From assembly GCA_015680905.1 (NCBI GenBank), contig CM027380.1, positions 51,849,001 to 51,913,000 of the forward strand: a stretch of 64,000 nucleotides of DNA. The letters are read 5' to 3'. A program made the position numbers and the translations under genes. The first letter of the stretch is position 1. The number at the start of each line of letters is the position of its first letter. Positions 1 to 11,176 of the stretch are shown piece after piece. Source of the DNA: Coptis chinensis (taxonomy: Eukaryota; Streptophyta; Magnoliopsida; Ranunculales; Ranunculaceae). The notes under the pieces were generated by a model. The model had not been told where the DNA came from. It did not search any database and saw only the letters and a list, made by a program, of their open reading frames with translations.

Positions 1-969
1 AGTACACTTTGTGTGTATTGAACAGGACTAAGTGAGGTTGTTTCTCTTTATACTGACTATATAAGAGAACAAACACCTTTGCTATTATGGATGCTTCTCC
101 TCTTAATCCGGATATAATAACGGGCACTTACGTGCATTGTACATTGCTTTAAATCATCAATGAGTGAGATTCATTTGTGAATCAACAAACTTGATGAATT
201 GGGTAATGACATTGTATGTAAGGTGTGCTATTAATTATAGAAGGAATCCGTGACCCGCAGGAAGTCGGGTTGATGTTGTCCCCTTCAAGAGCTCATAAGG
301 ATTGTCATGTAAACCCTACAGGTGGATTTAATCCGACATGACAATGAGGTTGAGTGGTACTACTCAAGGACATAAGAAGTTGATTAATGTAGTTGTCAAT
401 AACTTGACTTAATCAATGAGCATTCGATATCTTAAACATGGGGAGATCAACAAGCATATAATATGGAGCCCATAAACGTAACACGTAATTTGGGATTAGG
501 GCGGTAGTGCAACAATGGCCTTTAGTGGAATAAGCCATTTGTTGACAGACTTGGGCTGTGTGTTCTGAGCAAACATGGGAAGCCCAAGCCCGTTAGGAGG
601 CCCAACCCTAATTTCTCCTCATGGTCCTTGTTGTAGCCTATAAATAAAAACCTCTTTCTCTGGCCGTTTTCTAACCAAGGTTTTGCTCAAGAAAAGTAGA
701 TCTAAAATCGGTTCCAAATTCTGTGAGTGAGAGAGGCCAAGAGAGAAAGAAGAGGGTGGTAGATCGTTGCACACACAACGTCCATTCCATTGATAAGAAT
801 ACAACAGAAGATCAAGAGGTTGATTCGGATTCGTAAATCTTGGATTCTCAGAGTTATCTTAGCCGATCTAAAGGTATGATTTCTATCCAAAACCGTGGAC
901 ACCCTTTATTCCGATGGCAATGGGTTTCGCGGTTTGTAATCATTCGGTGCAACCATAACGGTTCCTACA
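1..969 (+). mobile_element. Solo-type LTR S1 (S family), cut by the window start
   Basis: This is the reverse complement of the LTR copies at 22246-24734 and 51524-52782, from the window edge to the terminal bases GGTTCCTACA at 969. About 290 bases of its other end lie outside the window. The family ends TG...CA read either way. A TATA-like TATAAATAA at 639-647 suggests transcription runs on the plus strand here. No primer site follows 969 and no polypurine tract adjoins it, so I read it as a solo LTR inserted in the Tat element T1; the other TSD is off-window. It has no coding capacity. Short ORFs on the minus strand are chance. Family identity (copia or gypsy) is not resolved. Confidence 0.8.
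639..647 (+). promoter_or_regulatory. TATA box in LTR S1
   Basis: TATAAATAA lies in the middle of the LTR. The same element is present in inverted orientation in S4 (51848-51856), and a variant is present in S2 (23808-23818). The position fits a U3/R promoter. No start site was mapped. Confidence 0.5.
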
Positions 970-1060
970 GATAGGAGGAGGGAAAGTGATGACATCCCTT
1001 TCTCGCCTCGATCTCTAAATTCCCCTGAAAGGGAGATGATAGTGGAGATTAGGCACTAGG

Positions 1061-2125
1061 GAAGAACTGATGAACAACTTGTCACCAACAAACATTCTAT
1101 TAAAGATATAGATATCACGCTTGGAGTTTTGGAAGCTGCGTGACTTCCTATTAACAAGGCTCAAGACAATATAGCTAGGACCTTGGACTTGTCCTATTGC
1201 CGATTTGTGGTTCATCTTGCCAACGTAAGACTTTCTTCTCTGTTCAATGTTCGGTTTTTCTCATTGTGTTACTTACACATCCCATATTCTTTTCCAGTTA
1301 GTGAATATCTTTCTGGCTATGAAAGACCCCATCTCTGTGGCCTCCACTGATTTATTTACTGATGCCATGGCTATCGGTGAGCTGATCTGGGCAGAAGAGG
1401 TCGCTGAGAAGAGAACTGCAGAGCTGTAGATCTAGGTTGACCAGCTCTTGGCGAAAGAGAAGAAATCCGATACTGGCCTTAGGAACATGAGAGAGACTAT
1501 CTCCAACCTTTGGAGCTCTCTAGAGAAAGCCCAAAAAGGAGTTGCTGATGCTGCCGTTTGGAAAGTAAAGTTCTTGGAACTGCGTGCCCACTTCACTACC
1601 CTACAAACAAAACATGATCAAGTCCAAGGGGAACTTAACCGTAGGAACACTGAGATGAGGACACTTGGGCAAGCCATTTTCAATGAAAATGAGGTTATGT
1701 CAGGCTATGAGAGGGCTCTAAAAGAGAAGCATCTTCGCTCTGATAAGAAGACTGGTGACCTCTTGGTAGAGACCTCTGAGTTCTATTCTCAAGTGGTGAA
1801 GGAGGTGAGGAGGAGGTCAGCTGAAAATGCCATTTGTTTTGCTCTAAGAGTAATTGATGTTTCTCAAGAGTCGTTCGAGGCTGCTAGACAAGTTAAGTTT
1901 GAGGAGGCTATTGAGGCTACTGGATATGTCTCTCAGTTGGATGCTCGGAGGCGAATGACCAACCCTTTCATCTTGTTTCCTGATCTAGACACCCATATCT
2001 CAGCTATCCAGGAAGAACTTATGCCTGATGCCTCCTCATCTTCTGAAGAAGAAAGCGATGATGACCTGCCTCCAGTTCAACTTCCTTTTCTTCGAGTTCC
2101 AGTTTCAGGTGAATGTTCTGTTTAG
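1061..2125 (+). pseudogene. T1 antisense extra ORF, coiled-coil protein, broken
   Basis: This gene runs opposite to T1 pol, between pol and the expected 3' LTR, the position of the antisense ORF of Tat elements. Exon 1 (about 1061-1224) is followed by a GT-AG intron of 73 bases (1225-1297: GTAAGA ... TTCCAG) that joins in phase to exon 2 (1298-2125). Exon 1 has one in-frame TGA. Exon 2 has two TAGs close together at 1427 and 1433; after them a 225-codon frame runs to 2125. That part is rich in charged residues with heptad-like spacing (coiled coil, about residues 1-100) and ends with an acidic Ser/Glu stretch (SSSSEEESDDD). Plant proteins of this type are often annotated as putative gypsy-type transposon proteins. 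Function is unknown. Not a host gene in my reading. Confidence 0.65.
1225..1297 (+). other. Probable spliceosomal intron in the antisense ORF
   Basis: The segment begins GTAAGA, is T-rich, and ends TTTTCCAG. Removing it keeps the reading frame open across the junction. Its 73-base length is typical of short plant introns. This is predicted from sequence only. Confidence 0.5.
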
Positions 2126-3135
2126 CCAACCGTTCTAGCTAATCCAACCACAGCAAGCACTGATGGCGAGCCAAAGTTTGATTCTGCCCCTGCTTCATAA
2201 GCCTTTCAGTTGATGATTCACAAAAACAATTATTCTATGGGTCTGTAATATTGAGCTATGTAGCTCGCATACAATTTACTTTTCTAAGCTTTGTAGCTAT
2301 TCTATTTTATGCATGCTATTTACTTACTGAGCTCTACAGCTCTTCCATTTTATGTATGCCTTCGAAGTATTTTATCTTATATTACATATATTATTGTGCA
2401 TACTCTACCCCTGTGCCCCCAAAGTTCATTTGGAACAACAATAGGTGACCCTAGCAGGCTAAACAGATTAAGATAAGGCATAACCAGAATCTGATTAGGA
2501 TGTCATGGGAGCCATTTCAACTTAATTGTAACTTAGAGTTCGATCGCATAAAGGCATATGCCTTTGTGAAAGCAACTCGGTGCCATGAGCACAACACTGT
2601 ATTTCATAACGATAGGTCCAATTTATTTTTTTTAAAAATAAAAAGGGTATCGCCTGAACAGCAGTGGAGGAGTCTTCCTCAGCACCATCATGCCAATGCA
2701 GTTCCAGGCTAATGATGGTGTGCTAGGATCTGGATCCTACCTAGATCTTCCTAGCAACCCCTGCATTTGATGTTTTGAGAGCACCCGAAACTGGCATATA
2801 GTTCAGGCTCGCAAGAACACTATCTCTTGTTCCAAGTCAAATCAGCATAAAGTTTACTGAACAGTTACCGTGGTTATATTCCCTAAAGGCTTAACCTATC
2901 AAGGATATTTACAATTTTAAAAGAACTGGCATACAGTTCAAGCTGCATAGGGCTGAGAAAGGAACTGTCAGTTCGACTTTCCCTATCTCAGTATCACTGG
3001 TTCCAAAGAAAATTGGCATACAATATTCTTGAACAGATAGTGAGCAAATAATTCCCTAAAGGCTTAGTCCATTAAGGAAAATAAAGAACGTGTGAGGGAT
3101 ATATTCGATTGCAAAGTGAAGAACTTTATGGATGG
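2126..3135. other. T1 3' noncoding region
   Basis: About 1 kb between the antisense ORF and the end of integrase. I see no gene. A motif close to 'ACTGGCATACAGTTC' recurs near 2790, 2927 and 3012, each time before a CCCTAAAGGCTTA-like stretch about 60-110 bases on, so the region holds short diverged repeats. The 65- and 70-codon frames here lack recognisable motifs. Confidence 0.4.
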
Positions 3136-4280
3136 TAAAATATGCATAACAAAGCATGAAATAATAATTTATTGATAATACTTGTGAAGGTGCTATCTGT
3201 TCCATGGTTTGACAAGAACGTCACCTTCAACAGTGTATAGGTAGTAAAAACTAGTTCGACCAACCCTGTCGATGATGTATGGTTCTTCCTAGTTAGGCCC
3301 AAGTTTTCCATTGGGCTCTGAGATCTCACGGAGAACCAGATCACCAGTTTTGAAAGATCAAATCTGGACTCTCTTGTCATGTGATCTCTTCAAAGTCTGT
3401 TGGTTAGCAGCTAAGCGAAGTGCGTCACCTTCTCGCTTTTCATCTAGGAGATCCATTTCTCTGCATAACAGCTCCTCATTGTCCAGAGTGTGCACAACAT
3501 CTGACTTCTAAGTGGGAGCTACCAGTTCTGGAGGTATGACAACTTCAATTCCATAGGTCAGTGAAAATAGAGACTCACTAGTTGATCGCCTGGGTATAGT
3601 TTGGTACGCCTAGAAGACCTTAGGCAGTTCTTCAACCCATAAACCTTTCGTGTCATCTAATTTATGCTTCATGTTATCCAAGATGACCCTGTTAAAGGCT
3701 TCAGCCTTGCCATTACCTTGGGGATATCTTGGAGTTGAGAATAGATGGGTGATGTGAAACTCCTCACACAGTTCAGCAACCAGTCCTCCAGCGAATTGTT
3801 GCCCATTATCTGAAATGATAACTTTGGGTATGCCAAACCTGCAGACAATGTTGTTCCAAATGAACTTTCTGACGTCCTGCTCTCGAATGACGTCAAGGGG
3901 AACTGCTTCTATCCACTTTGTGAAGTAATCTGTTGCGACTAGCAAGAATCTGATATTGCCAGGAGTGGGTGGTAGGGTTCCTACAATGTTAGTTCCCCAC
4001 TGTGTGTGAATGGCCATGGGCTGGCCAATAGGTGCAGTTATGTTGCTGAAGCATGGATAAATGGAGCGAATCGTTGACACTTTTCGCACTTGCGGGCAAA
4101 AACTTGTGCATCCTTTTGCATATAAGGCTAAAAGTTATCCTTGCCTTAGGATTTTGAGAGCTAGAGTCCTGCCCCCAGCATGGTTGCCACAAATTTCTTC
4201 GTGAACTTATCGCATAACCTGTTCAGCAAGATCTAGGGAGAAACATCTGAGATAAGGTCCTAAAAAAGACTTCTTATACA
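3136..4280 (-). pseudogene. T1 integrase, broken
   Basis: The integrase joins element cDNA to host DNA. The zinc-binding part is at 4072-4205 (HEEICGNH, then CEKC). The catalytic core is at 3610-4089 with the D,D(35)E triad visible: Asp in ATDYFTKW, Asp in ISDNGQQF and Glu in GKAEAFN, with exactly 35 residues between the last two. The C-terminal part runs to about 3140, with GKLGPN and a WN..HL ending typical of Tat elements. There are frame breaks between the zinc region and the core near 4089-4130 and at least one stop in the C-terminal part (TAA after GKLGPN). It follows RNase H in the usual gypsy order. Confidence 0.85.
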
Positions 4281-4377
4281 GATCGTCTCCAATGTGGGTG
4301 AATTTTTGTATCTTTGCAAGCAAATGCCTTGCTACATTCTTATCTTCAGGGAGTGTCTCGTCTTTAAGGTAGGACGT

Positions 4378-4869
4378 TTAGGGATCCAACCAAGTTGGAG
4401 TAATGGCTAGAATAACACAAACTGTTGTAACTGGGATTTGAATGCTGGGTTTCTCCTGGAACTCGATAGGGATTGAACGAGACTCACTGTTGCCCAACAT
4501 TGAGGCAACATACGCCAAAGCATCTGCGTGTCTATTGGTTGACCGAGGCAGCTGATAGAACTGAATGTTCTTAAACTTGCTTTGAAGACCCCTTACCAGT
4601 TCTAGGTATTTTTCCATTCATTCATCCTTGGCCTCATATCCACCATCAACTTGAAAAACAACTAGTTGTGAGTCACTAAAAATTGTGAGGTTTGTCAGGC
4701 CTAGATCCAAAGCTATTGTGAGGCCATCAAGAGTGGCTTCATATTCTGCCTCACTCTTAGAATCATTCCAACCTAACTGGATGGATTTCTCTAATCGCAT
4801 ATTGTCAGGAGTGACCAACACTGCTCCAATTCCTGTGCCTTTGTCCTTCAAAGATCCATCCACAAACAA
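4378..4869 (-). pseudogene. T1 second, archaeal-type RNase H
   Basis: RNase H degrades the RNA strand of the RNA-DNA hybrid. Two abutting open stretches (4618-4869 and 4378-4617) carry the set FVDGS (Asp), SEAEYEA (Glu), FSDSQLV (Asp) and HADALA (Asp), spread over about 140 residues in the right order. A TGA separates them at 4618. Tat-lineage elements are known to have acquired this extra archaeal-like RNase H downstream of the normal one. The remains of the normal gypsy RNase H lie just upstream (4870-5290), so T1 has the dual arrangement. Confidence 0.8.
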
Positions 4870-6340
4870 CCGCCACCTGGAGGTTGGCTCCTAGGGATCT
4901 AGACAATTTTTTGGATGTTCAGGCTGAATGTGATCATCTGAACTGGGGGTAGTTGAGTCGTACCCTGTGTAGGTCATTGGGAAATCTCCCAAGAATTCTA
5001 CTAGTGCCTGACCCTTCTCTGAGATTCTGGGGATGTAAATAATATCATATTCTGACAGTTGCACAAACCCTTTTGCTGGCCTCCCTAACCTCTTCAGTCT
5101 TTCTAGAACTGACCACAATTGGTACTCTGTGATTACTCTAATAGTGTGGGACTGGAAGAATGGTCGTAACTTCTCTGCTGTAAAAACAAGTGCAAGAATG
5201 ACTCATTTGAGTTTTGGGTACCTTGTTTCTGTTGGAAGAAGCGTGCGGCTCAAGAATTAGACAGGCTTTTCAACCTTCTTCTCATCCACGCATATTAGTG
5301 CAGAACTGATGTCGTAGTCTGACAAACAGAGATAAATATCCCAGGTATGTTTTGAGTTGATTAAATACTTTCTGGCATTCTTCCATCCATGCAAATGAGA
5401 TATTCTTTCGTAGTAACTGAAATAGAGGTTTGCACTTACCTGAACTCTTGGAGATGAACCAGTTCAGAGCTGATAACCTGCCTGTAACTTTTTTAACCTC
5501 TTTCATGTTTTTGGGTGAGGGCATATCTAGGAGTGCCTGGATTTGATCTAGGTTTGCCTCGATTCCTTTTTTAGTAATTAGATACCCCAAAAACTTCCCT
5601 GATGAGACAGCGAAAGCACACTTTGCAGGGTTGAGCTTCATGTGATACTTCCTGAGAATGTCGAATGCATGCTTCAGGTGGGAGAGCTGATCTCCTCGTC
5701 TCAGGCTTTCAACCAAAAGATCGTTTACATACACCTCCACAATGTCATATATTAATCCTTTGAAAATCTTGTTAACCAATCGTTGGTATGTAGCCCCTGC
5801 ATTTTTCAGTTTGAATGGCGTAACCTAATAGCAGTACAGGCCATCTTCAGTTATGAAACAGGCATGCTTGTGGTTTTCTTCATGCAAGGGGATCTGGTTG
5901 TAACCAGACGACCCATCTGTGAAAGACAATAGTTCATGTCCATCTGTTTCATCCACCAATTTATCAATTCATGACAAAGGGTAACTGTCCTTTGGACATG
6001 AACGGTTTAGATCCGTGAAGTCGATACAGATTATCCATGACCCATTCTTCTTTCTTACTGGGACAATATTAGAAATCCAAGTGGGAAAATTGATTTCTCT
6101 GACAAATTTAGCTGCCTTCAGCTTTTCAACTTCGGCTTTTACAGCTTTGGATCTGTCAGCACCTATTTTCCTTGGTTTTTGCTTGACCACTATTGTATCA
6201 CTGTAGACATTGAGTTGGTGGCATGCTACATGGGGATCAATTCCTGGCATTTCTTCAAATGACCAAGCAAACACGTCCTTGTACTCTTGAAGGAACTGTA
6301 TCAGAGCCATGCGCTCTTCAGAACTTAACATGGTGCCGAT
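4870..6340 (-). pseudogene. T1 reverse transcriptase and first RNase H, broken
   Basis: RT begins near 6331 and contains FAWSFEEMPGIDP, then IDFTDLNRSCPKDSYPLS (5969-6090) and the palm region TPFKLKNAGATYQR (about 5780-5830). The catalytic box reads YVNDLLVES (about 5725-5755), where relatives have YVDD, so the first catalytic Asp is Asn. The thumb and connection follow (KFLGYLITKKGIEAN; FNQLKTYL). The degraded first RNase H (about 4890-5290) includes LLPTETRYPKLK and EYDIIYIPR. Stops occur at 5826 (in CY*VTPF), around 5968 and elsewhere. It could not be active. Confidence 0.85.
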
Positions 6341-7175
6341 GAAGTGGTTTTTGGCAAGCTGCCTCCCCCAATAACCATTTCCTCCAACAGCTCTAGTGAG
6401 GGGGGATCCTCCCTTTCTTTTGGGACCAGGTCCGAGAGAGGGGGATCCAACTGTAATTGCTATTTGGTAAGTGGCCCCACCTCCATTGGTTTAAAAGGGA
6501 GTGGGGACTGCTTTGTTGCTAAAGCATAGCACGTCTTGGTAGCCACCTGATCTCCTCTGATTGTCTCAATTTTCCCATGATGTGGGAATTTTAGACATTG
6601 GTGATAGGTGCTGGGAACAGCTCTGAGTCTGTGTAGCCAGGTCCTACCTAAAATCATGGGATATGGTGTGTTAGCTTTTACCATAACAAAATTTATTATA
6701 AGAGTTACCGGACTAGTAGCTATAGGTAACTGCATCTCGCTAACTGTGAGAGTTTTGTCCCCACTAAATCCATACAGGTTAGAGCTGGTAGCAACCATCT
6801 CCGCATCTGGGATCTACAACTTTCTGAATGTATCATAGTAGAGTACATTTACTGAACTACCTGGGTCCACTAATATGCGATGCAAATCATAATCTCTAAA
6901 AGGGAGTGTGAGAACCAGTGTATCCATATGTGGGCTATGGATGTTAAGGTAGTCGGCTATAGTGAAAAGAATGAGCGGATCTTTTTGGGGTACCGCATTG
7001 ACCTGAGCTCCTATAGTCAGCTCACTGTTCATGATCCTCATATGTTTGGCGATGGACATTTGATATCGCGCACCCTTGTCAGTGAGCTGTCCACTTCATT
7101 TACTTGCTTTACTAGAAATCATATTTATCTGGAGTCAGCCATTGAGCGGTCTAGTACTTTGGGGGTCCTAAACTG
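6341..7175 (-). pseudogene. T1 aspartic protease region, broken
   Basis: This is a retropepsin-like domain that would cut the Gag-Pol product. At 6814-7059 the active-site strand reads ILVDPGSSVNVLYYDTF, with a DPG triplet in the place of the usual D-x-G of Tat proteases. The downstream part at 6460-6798 has YPMILGRTWLHRLRAVPSTY, the flap and second-loop part typical of this lineage. A stop and frame break near 6813 separates the two parts. It sits between gag and RT as expected. Confidence 0.75.
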
Positions 7176-8208
7176 ACGTGCTAATCTCCTCAGGCTGTAC
7201 TGCATTTGCCTGCTCGTTTGCCACAAATTGCTTCAAATACCCCCTTTCGATCAGATCCTGTAGTTCATTTTTCAGGGTCCTGCAAGCTCTGATGCTGTGA
7301 CCCTTACTCTTATGGAACTTGTAGTAGGTTCTCTGGTCTCTAGCTTAAGCGGAGCTAGCCATGTGAGGCAACTCTGATTTTTTATCAAGTTCAAAACCTC
7401 ATCTGGCATTTTGTTCAGAGGGGCGAAGTTTCTGTCCATTGAGGGAAGAGCTTCTTCAGTTCTTTCCACACGTGGCTTCTTCTGTTGCTTTCCATCTGCA
7501 TTGCTGGCTACATTCTGGTATTGCCCTTGGGGCATTCGTCCCTTTGATGGGGATTTCGCCCTTTGGCGACCACGATTACGGTCACTCTTTTATTTTTGAG
7601 GGGAAGAATTTCCATTCCCTTCTTGAGGAACTCCAGAAACTATCCGACTAGTTTTCTTCACTTCTTAACGTCTGTTCAGGACATCTTCTTCCCACCCTGC
7701 ATAACTTTCAACCCTGTCAAGGAGTTCCTCTAAATCACGGGGTTGTTTTCCTGAGAGAGATCTAAATAAGGCGTTGTTTTCATCCAACCCTTGTTTAAAA
7801 GCTATTATAGCAGTCTGTTCATCACAAGACTCTATTTGGATGGAAATTTCCATGAACCATTGCATGTAGGATATCAATGCCTCTCCATCCTTTTTCTTGA
7901 TGTTGAGTAGTGCATCGATCCGTTTGGGTTGATGCTTGTTGCATGAGTACCTATCTATGAAGGTCCTAAATAGTTCTTCAGAGGACCTGATCTGACGCTT
8001 AGGTAATCTGTGGTACCACTGGAGTGTAGATCCAGACAAGGAGGCTTTGAATTCTTGACACATGACATGGTCATATCTCTCATATTGTCCCATAGTGGCA
8101 CGATATTTGAATACGTGGTCAACTGGATCTGACTTACCACTAAAGGCACTGAACTTCGGTTGTCTATAACCACGGGGATATGGTTTCCTTTTCACCCATG
8201 ATGCGGAA
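7176..8208 (-). pseudogene. T1 gag, C-terminal part
   Basis: 7665-8195 holds the retrotransposon gag core: FSAFSGKSDPVDHVFKYRATM, LQWYHRLP, FIDRYSCNK and LNIKKKDGEALISYMQWF. This is the capsid-like gag domain. Further on, a degenerate zinc-knuckle-like stretch (YYKFHKSKGHSIRAC, near 7290-7340) lacks the leading cysteines. Stops and a frame break occur near 7660 and 7346. The N-terminal part lies at 9726-10408 on the other side of solo LTR A0, and the frames meet cleanly across the CGGAA target site. There is one in-frame TAA at about 9757. Confidence 0.8.
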
Positions 8209-9720
8209 TGATAAGTAAAATAAATAGTCTACCTACGAAATGAACGATGAAATCAAAACGTAAGTAAACTAAACTAATTTTATGGGTCTTATATTTTTAT
8301 CAAAGTTTCTACTCTCAAGTCTATGAGATATAGTGGAGTAGAGTGATTCGTTCCACTCTTAGTCCTTCCGCATGCTATGTTCTCAAATGTAAGTACTCTA
8401 AACTTAAAGTCTAATGAGAGTTTTACGAAAAAGGCAACTAGACTACGATGCAACTACCCACGAAATGCAACTAGTCGACGATGGGAATAACTAAGGGAAT
8501 GCTACGTTGATTCTATGATAAGGAGTTAGAGGGGGATTGATTCCACCTTAACTCGACTTAATCCTATTAACGATTTAATCGTCAGAATCCGAATTGAATC
8601 GCTTCGAGAACAATTGGTTCTTCCTAATCCCTAATTACACATGGCATTCCTACCAATTCATAACTAGCATGTGAACGATTAAACCCATTCTCATGGTGAA
8701 CTAATCGTTTCTAGAGTGGAAAGGAAATTACGACGATTCTAACGATATTCGAATCAAGCTTTCATCAAGGCTTCTCAACCCCCTCTAATGGAGGTTTAGC
8801 CGAGAATCATTACTTAATCATTTCGATTACATTTAAACTAAACATGATATAAAGAATTGAAATTTACTTAATTAAACAATAATGAAATCTAATTTAATGA
8901 CTAAAATGAAATAAGGACAGGAATTGAAATTAGATCTAGAAATGGAAATGACAAAATCGAAATTGATAAAAATACTACTTTATTGATCTAATCAAAATGA
9001 AGAACAAGATTCAAAGGTTTAATCTAATACAATAATTGAAATGGAACTAAACTTAATTAATCTACATAAAAAACTAGATCTAGAATTCATTAATGGAGGC
9101 TACTAATCTAATCTATTTCTAGGTCTAACTATCTACCATTAACTAACTACCACTAACAAAGAGCTAAGCTTTTGTTTTTATACATTCAGATCCAAAATCG
9201 TGCATGGGCTTGGAGCCATGTTTTGGGCCAGAGAATCAGGCCCAAAACCCAATTCTTTCAGTCCAAAAAGGCCTCTTTAGCTGTAGTTGACTTCCACAGA
9301 CTTTTTGTCCACTTTTGTTCCTCTGCTTGGGTCAAGACTTAGACCATTGGAAAGCTCTTACCGAGCCGGTCGTTTTGACATAAGGTAGGCCCCATTCCGA
9401 GGTCTGAGTCCAAAGATATATCCTTCGGAAGTTCTGCTGACTTTGTGTGCTGTTTCGGCCCACGCCGACTTTTCAGCTTTTGACCGGGCTTTTAGAAAGG
9501 CTTTGTCTTCTTGAAACTTGGCCTTTAATCACGGAACTCCTTAGTAACCGACCTTTGCTCCTTTATCTCGCTAAAGTGGCACATTTCTGCACATAATGGA
9601 CTTTGAAGCCTGAAATGTATAAAAACACGTAATCAGTGTTAACTCTTAATTATTACTCACATAATTGGTCTAAAAGTATGACTATTAAAAGGTTAAAACT
9701 ACAGTTTTGGGCTCTTATCA
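8209..9720 (-). mobile_element. A0: solo LTR of Athila type inside T1 gag
   Basis: On the plus strand it starts TGATAAGTAAAA at 8209 and ends GGGCTCTTATCA at 9720, so on the minus strand it is TGATAAGAGCCC ... TTATCA, the same LTR family as at 21776-25650, 27068-28376, 47069-48253 and 51008-53440. It is flanked by a perfect 5-bp target duplication, CGGAA at 8204-8208 and 9721-9725. No internal region is present, so this is a solo LTR made by LTR-LTR recombination. It splits T1 gag. No coding capacity; AT-rich. Confidence 0.95.
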
Positions 9721-9725
9721 CGGAA

Positions 9726-10408
9726 GGAGATCTGCATGCCCCTATTATGGCAGATTAAACAAGAGAATCTTGCATTTTTCTCCCCTTGCCAGTGATCCGA
9801 TGCATCTGACGGATCATGTCATTCTTCTCAATTTCCCATGCATCTTCTTCGGTAGAATGCTTCTTGGTCTAAGCTCTTTTTTTGTGTTGAGGGTCGACAT
9901 CACGATCCTAGTCAGTTGACTCTGGTTTGGATGTTATATCCGAGTCCTTATTTGAGTTGCTTTATTCCGACTCAGATGTCTCGCGTCAAGCTGGACCCCC
10001 ACGCCTTGGGTTCTTTGCACGACCACCTTCTAGAAGGTCGTCATCATCGAGATCGATGAGTGGCTTATTCCCTATGTCAGATTGATACAAATGCCTCAGC
10101 AGCTGTACTTCTCTTTCAAGATTGCTCCTTTGTTGTTCCAGAGCCTGCACTTCCTGGCTTGCCTGAACAGACTTTGGGTTGGTGAGGACAATATTCTCAC
10201 CATCTTGACGCTCCTCTTGAGCATTATTCTTGGGGCTTGCACCGAGAATTGCTGGTGCATCGGTGCTGGTCATGGATCTTTGGAGGGGATTGTTTGCGTC
10301 GTGGTGACCAACGTTGTCCCCCTCTTTAGTTATCTCATGCTCTTCTTCTCTCACAGCCACGCTGCATGTGGTAGCACCACCCTTTGTTTTCTTTGCTCCT
10401 GCCATCAC
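9726..10408 (-). pseudogene. T1 gag, N-terminal part
   Basis: The start codon is at 10408 or 10405 (M-MAGAKKTKGG), about 60 bases past the primer site, which fits the first ORF of the element. The first 140 codons are charged, with a Leu/Gln/Glu-rich helix (about residues 85-110, EVQALEQQRSNLEREVQLL) and an acidic DLDDDD patch. Several stops break the frame between 9985 and 9726, then the frame meets the rest of gag across A0. A plus-strand ORF here (10082-10426) is antisense chance. Confidence 0.7.
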
Positions 10409-10466
10409 AACAGTAAGAGTTTTTAGGCTAAATCAATCGTCTAAAATGAATATTTACCTGTCTTCG

Positions 10467-10484
10467 TCCCCATAGACGGTGCCA
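10467..10484 (-). other. T1 primer-binding site
   Basis: On the minus strand the sequence is TGGCACCGTCTATGGGGA, starting with the TGG that pairs with the CCA end of a tRNA, five bases inside the 5' LTR. The same class of site (TGGTGCCGTCTGCGGTTC) is in N1 at 43313-43330. The tRNA species was not determined. Confidence 0.75.
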
Positions 10485-10489
10485 CTAGA

Positions 10490-11176
10490 TGTAGGGGATT
10501 TTTCGAGTTTTCCCTGATCTTCCTCTATGCCTTGTGATCTTGGAACCTTTAAATGAATGGAGAAAGGATGAGATAATTATGAGTTCAGGGTTGAACTGTC
10601 TAACGGCTGCCTACGTATCTCCTTGTTTATTATGGAGAATCAAACCCTATCTTGCGTAGTTCCTAAAAACAAAATCCCTATGGTTTATATAGGAAGAGCT
10701 TTGAGAGTCCTAGGGTTAGGGCTGTCTTCACCTCTTGTGAGTTCCCTTCCACCTTTGGACTCTATCTTCTTAATAGGAATTCCTTCTTTATGGAAGTCTG
10801 AATCTAGACCATATCTTTATGAGAGGTAAGTTTCCTTGTTGATCATAATGTCCTATCGTGTATGGGAAGATTATATCTACAAGGTAACACCTAATATATG
10901 TCTTCACGATTCCTTCCTTATCATCAAAGATCGTCATCTCTAGTTCCCTTCTGTTCAGGAACTGCCTACATCAGTTCCTAACGACTGGGGTAACTGTTAT
11001 GTTGGAAGGCGATCAGTCATGTGCCTGACACATATCCACTAAACACTCGTGCTACGCACGAGATTACTTACTCACGGAACTGATCCGATGATCCTCGTCT
11101 CATTCTGGATATCTATAGTCCTAGGTTATTTCCCATACACGTGTTATCTGTTTAGTCATAGGAAATCCCCCCTACA
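10490..11176 (-). mobile_element. T1 5' LTR
   Basis: 687 bp with perfect short terminal inverted repeats: TGTAGGGGA at 10490 and TCCCCCCTACA at 11176. The primer site adjoins its inner end. A TATA-like TATATAAAC (minus strand) lies at 10683-10691. The flank after 11176 is LINE RT sequence, so this is the outer end of T1; the first bases of the flank, GAAGC, are the expected target duplication. The matching 3' LTR is outside the window. Confidence 0.85.

Larger units (their letters stand above)
970..11176 (-). mobile_element. T1: Ty3/gypsy Tat-lineage LTR retrotransposon, broken
   Basis: Read on the minus strand the order is 5' LTR (10490-11176), primer site (10467-10484), gag, protease, RT, RNase H, archaeal-type RNase H, integrase, a 3' region, and an antisense ORF. 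This order, with a second RNase H and an antisense ORF between pol and the 3' LTR, is known for the Tat lineage. The 3' LTR is not seen and should lie left of the window, beyond S1. T1 is inserted in the RT of the LINE at 11177. Two LTRs are nested in it (S1 and A0). Every domain carries stops or shifts, so it is a fossil. Confidence 0.85.

Noticed and set aside
1448..2125. Coiled-coil ORF as a possible host gene
   Set aside because: Its place and orientation between T1 pol and the 3' LTR fit the Tat antisense ORF, and the upstream exons carry stops.
10082..10426. Hydrophobic plus-strand ORF of 114 codons
   Set aside because: Antisense of the T1 gag N-terminus, whose charged coil gives an apparent membrane-like reading on the other strand.
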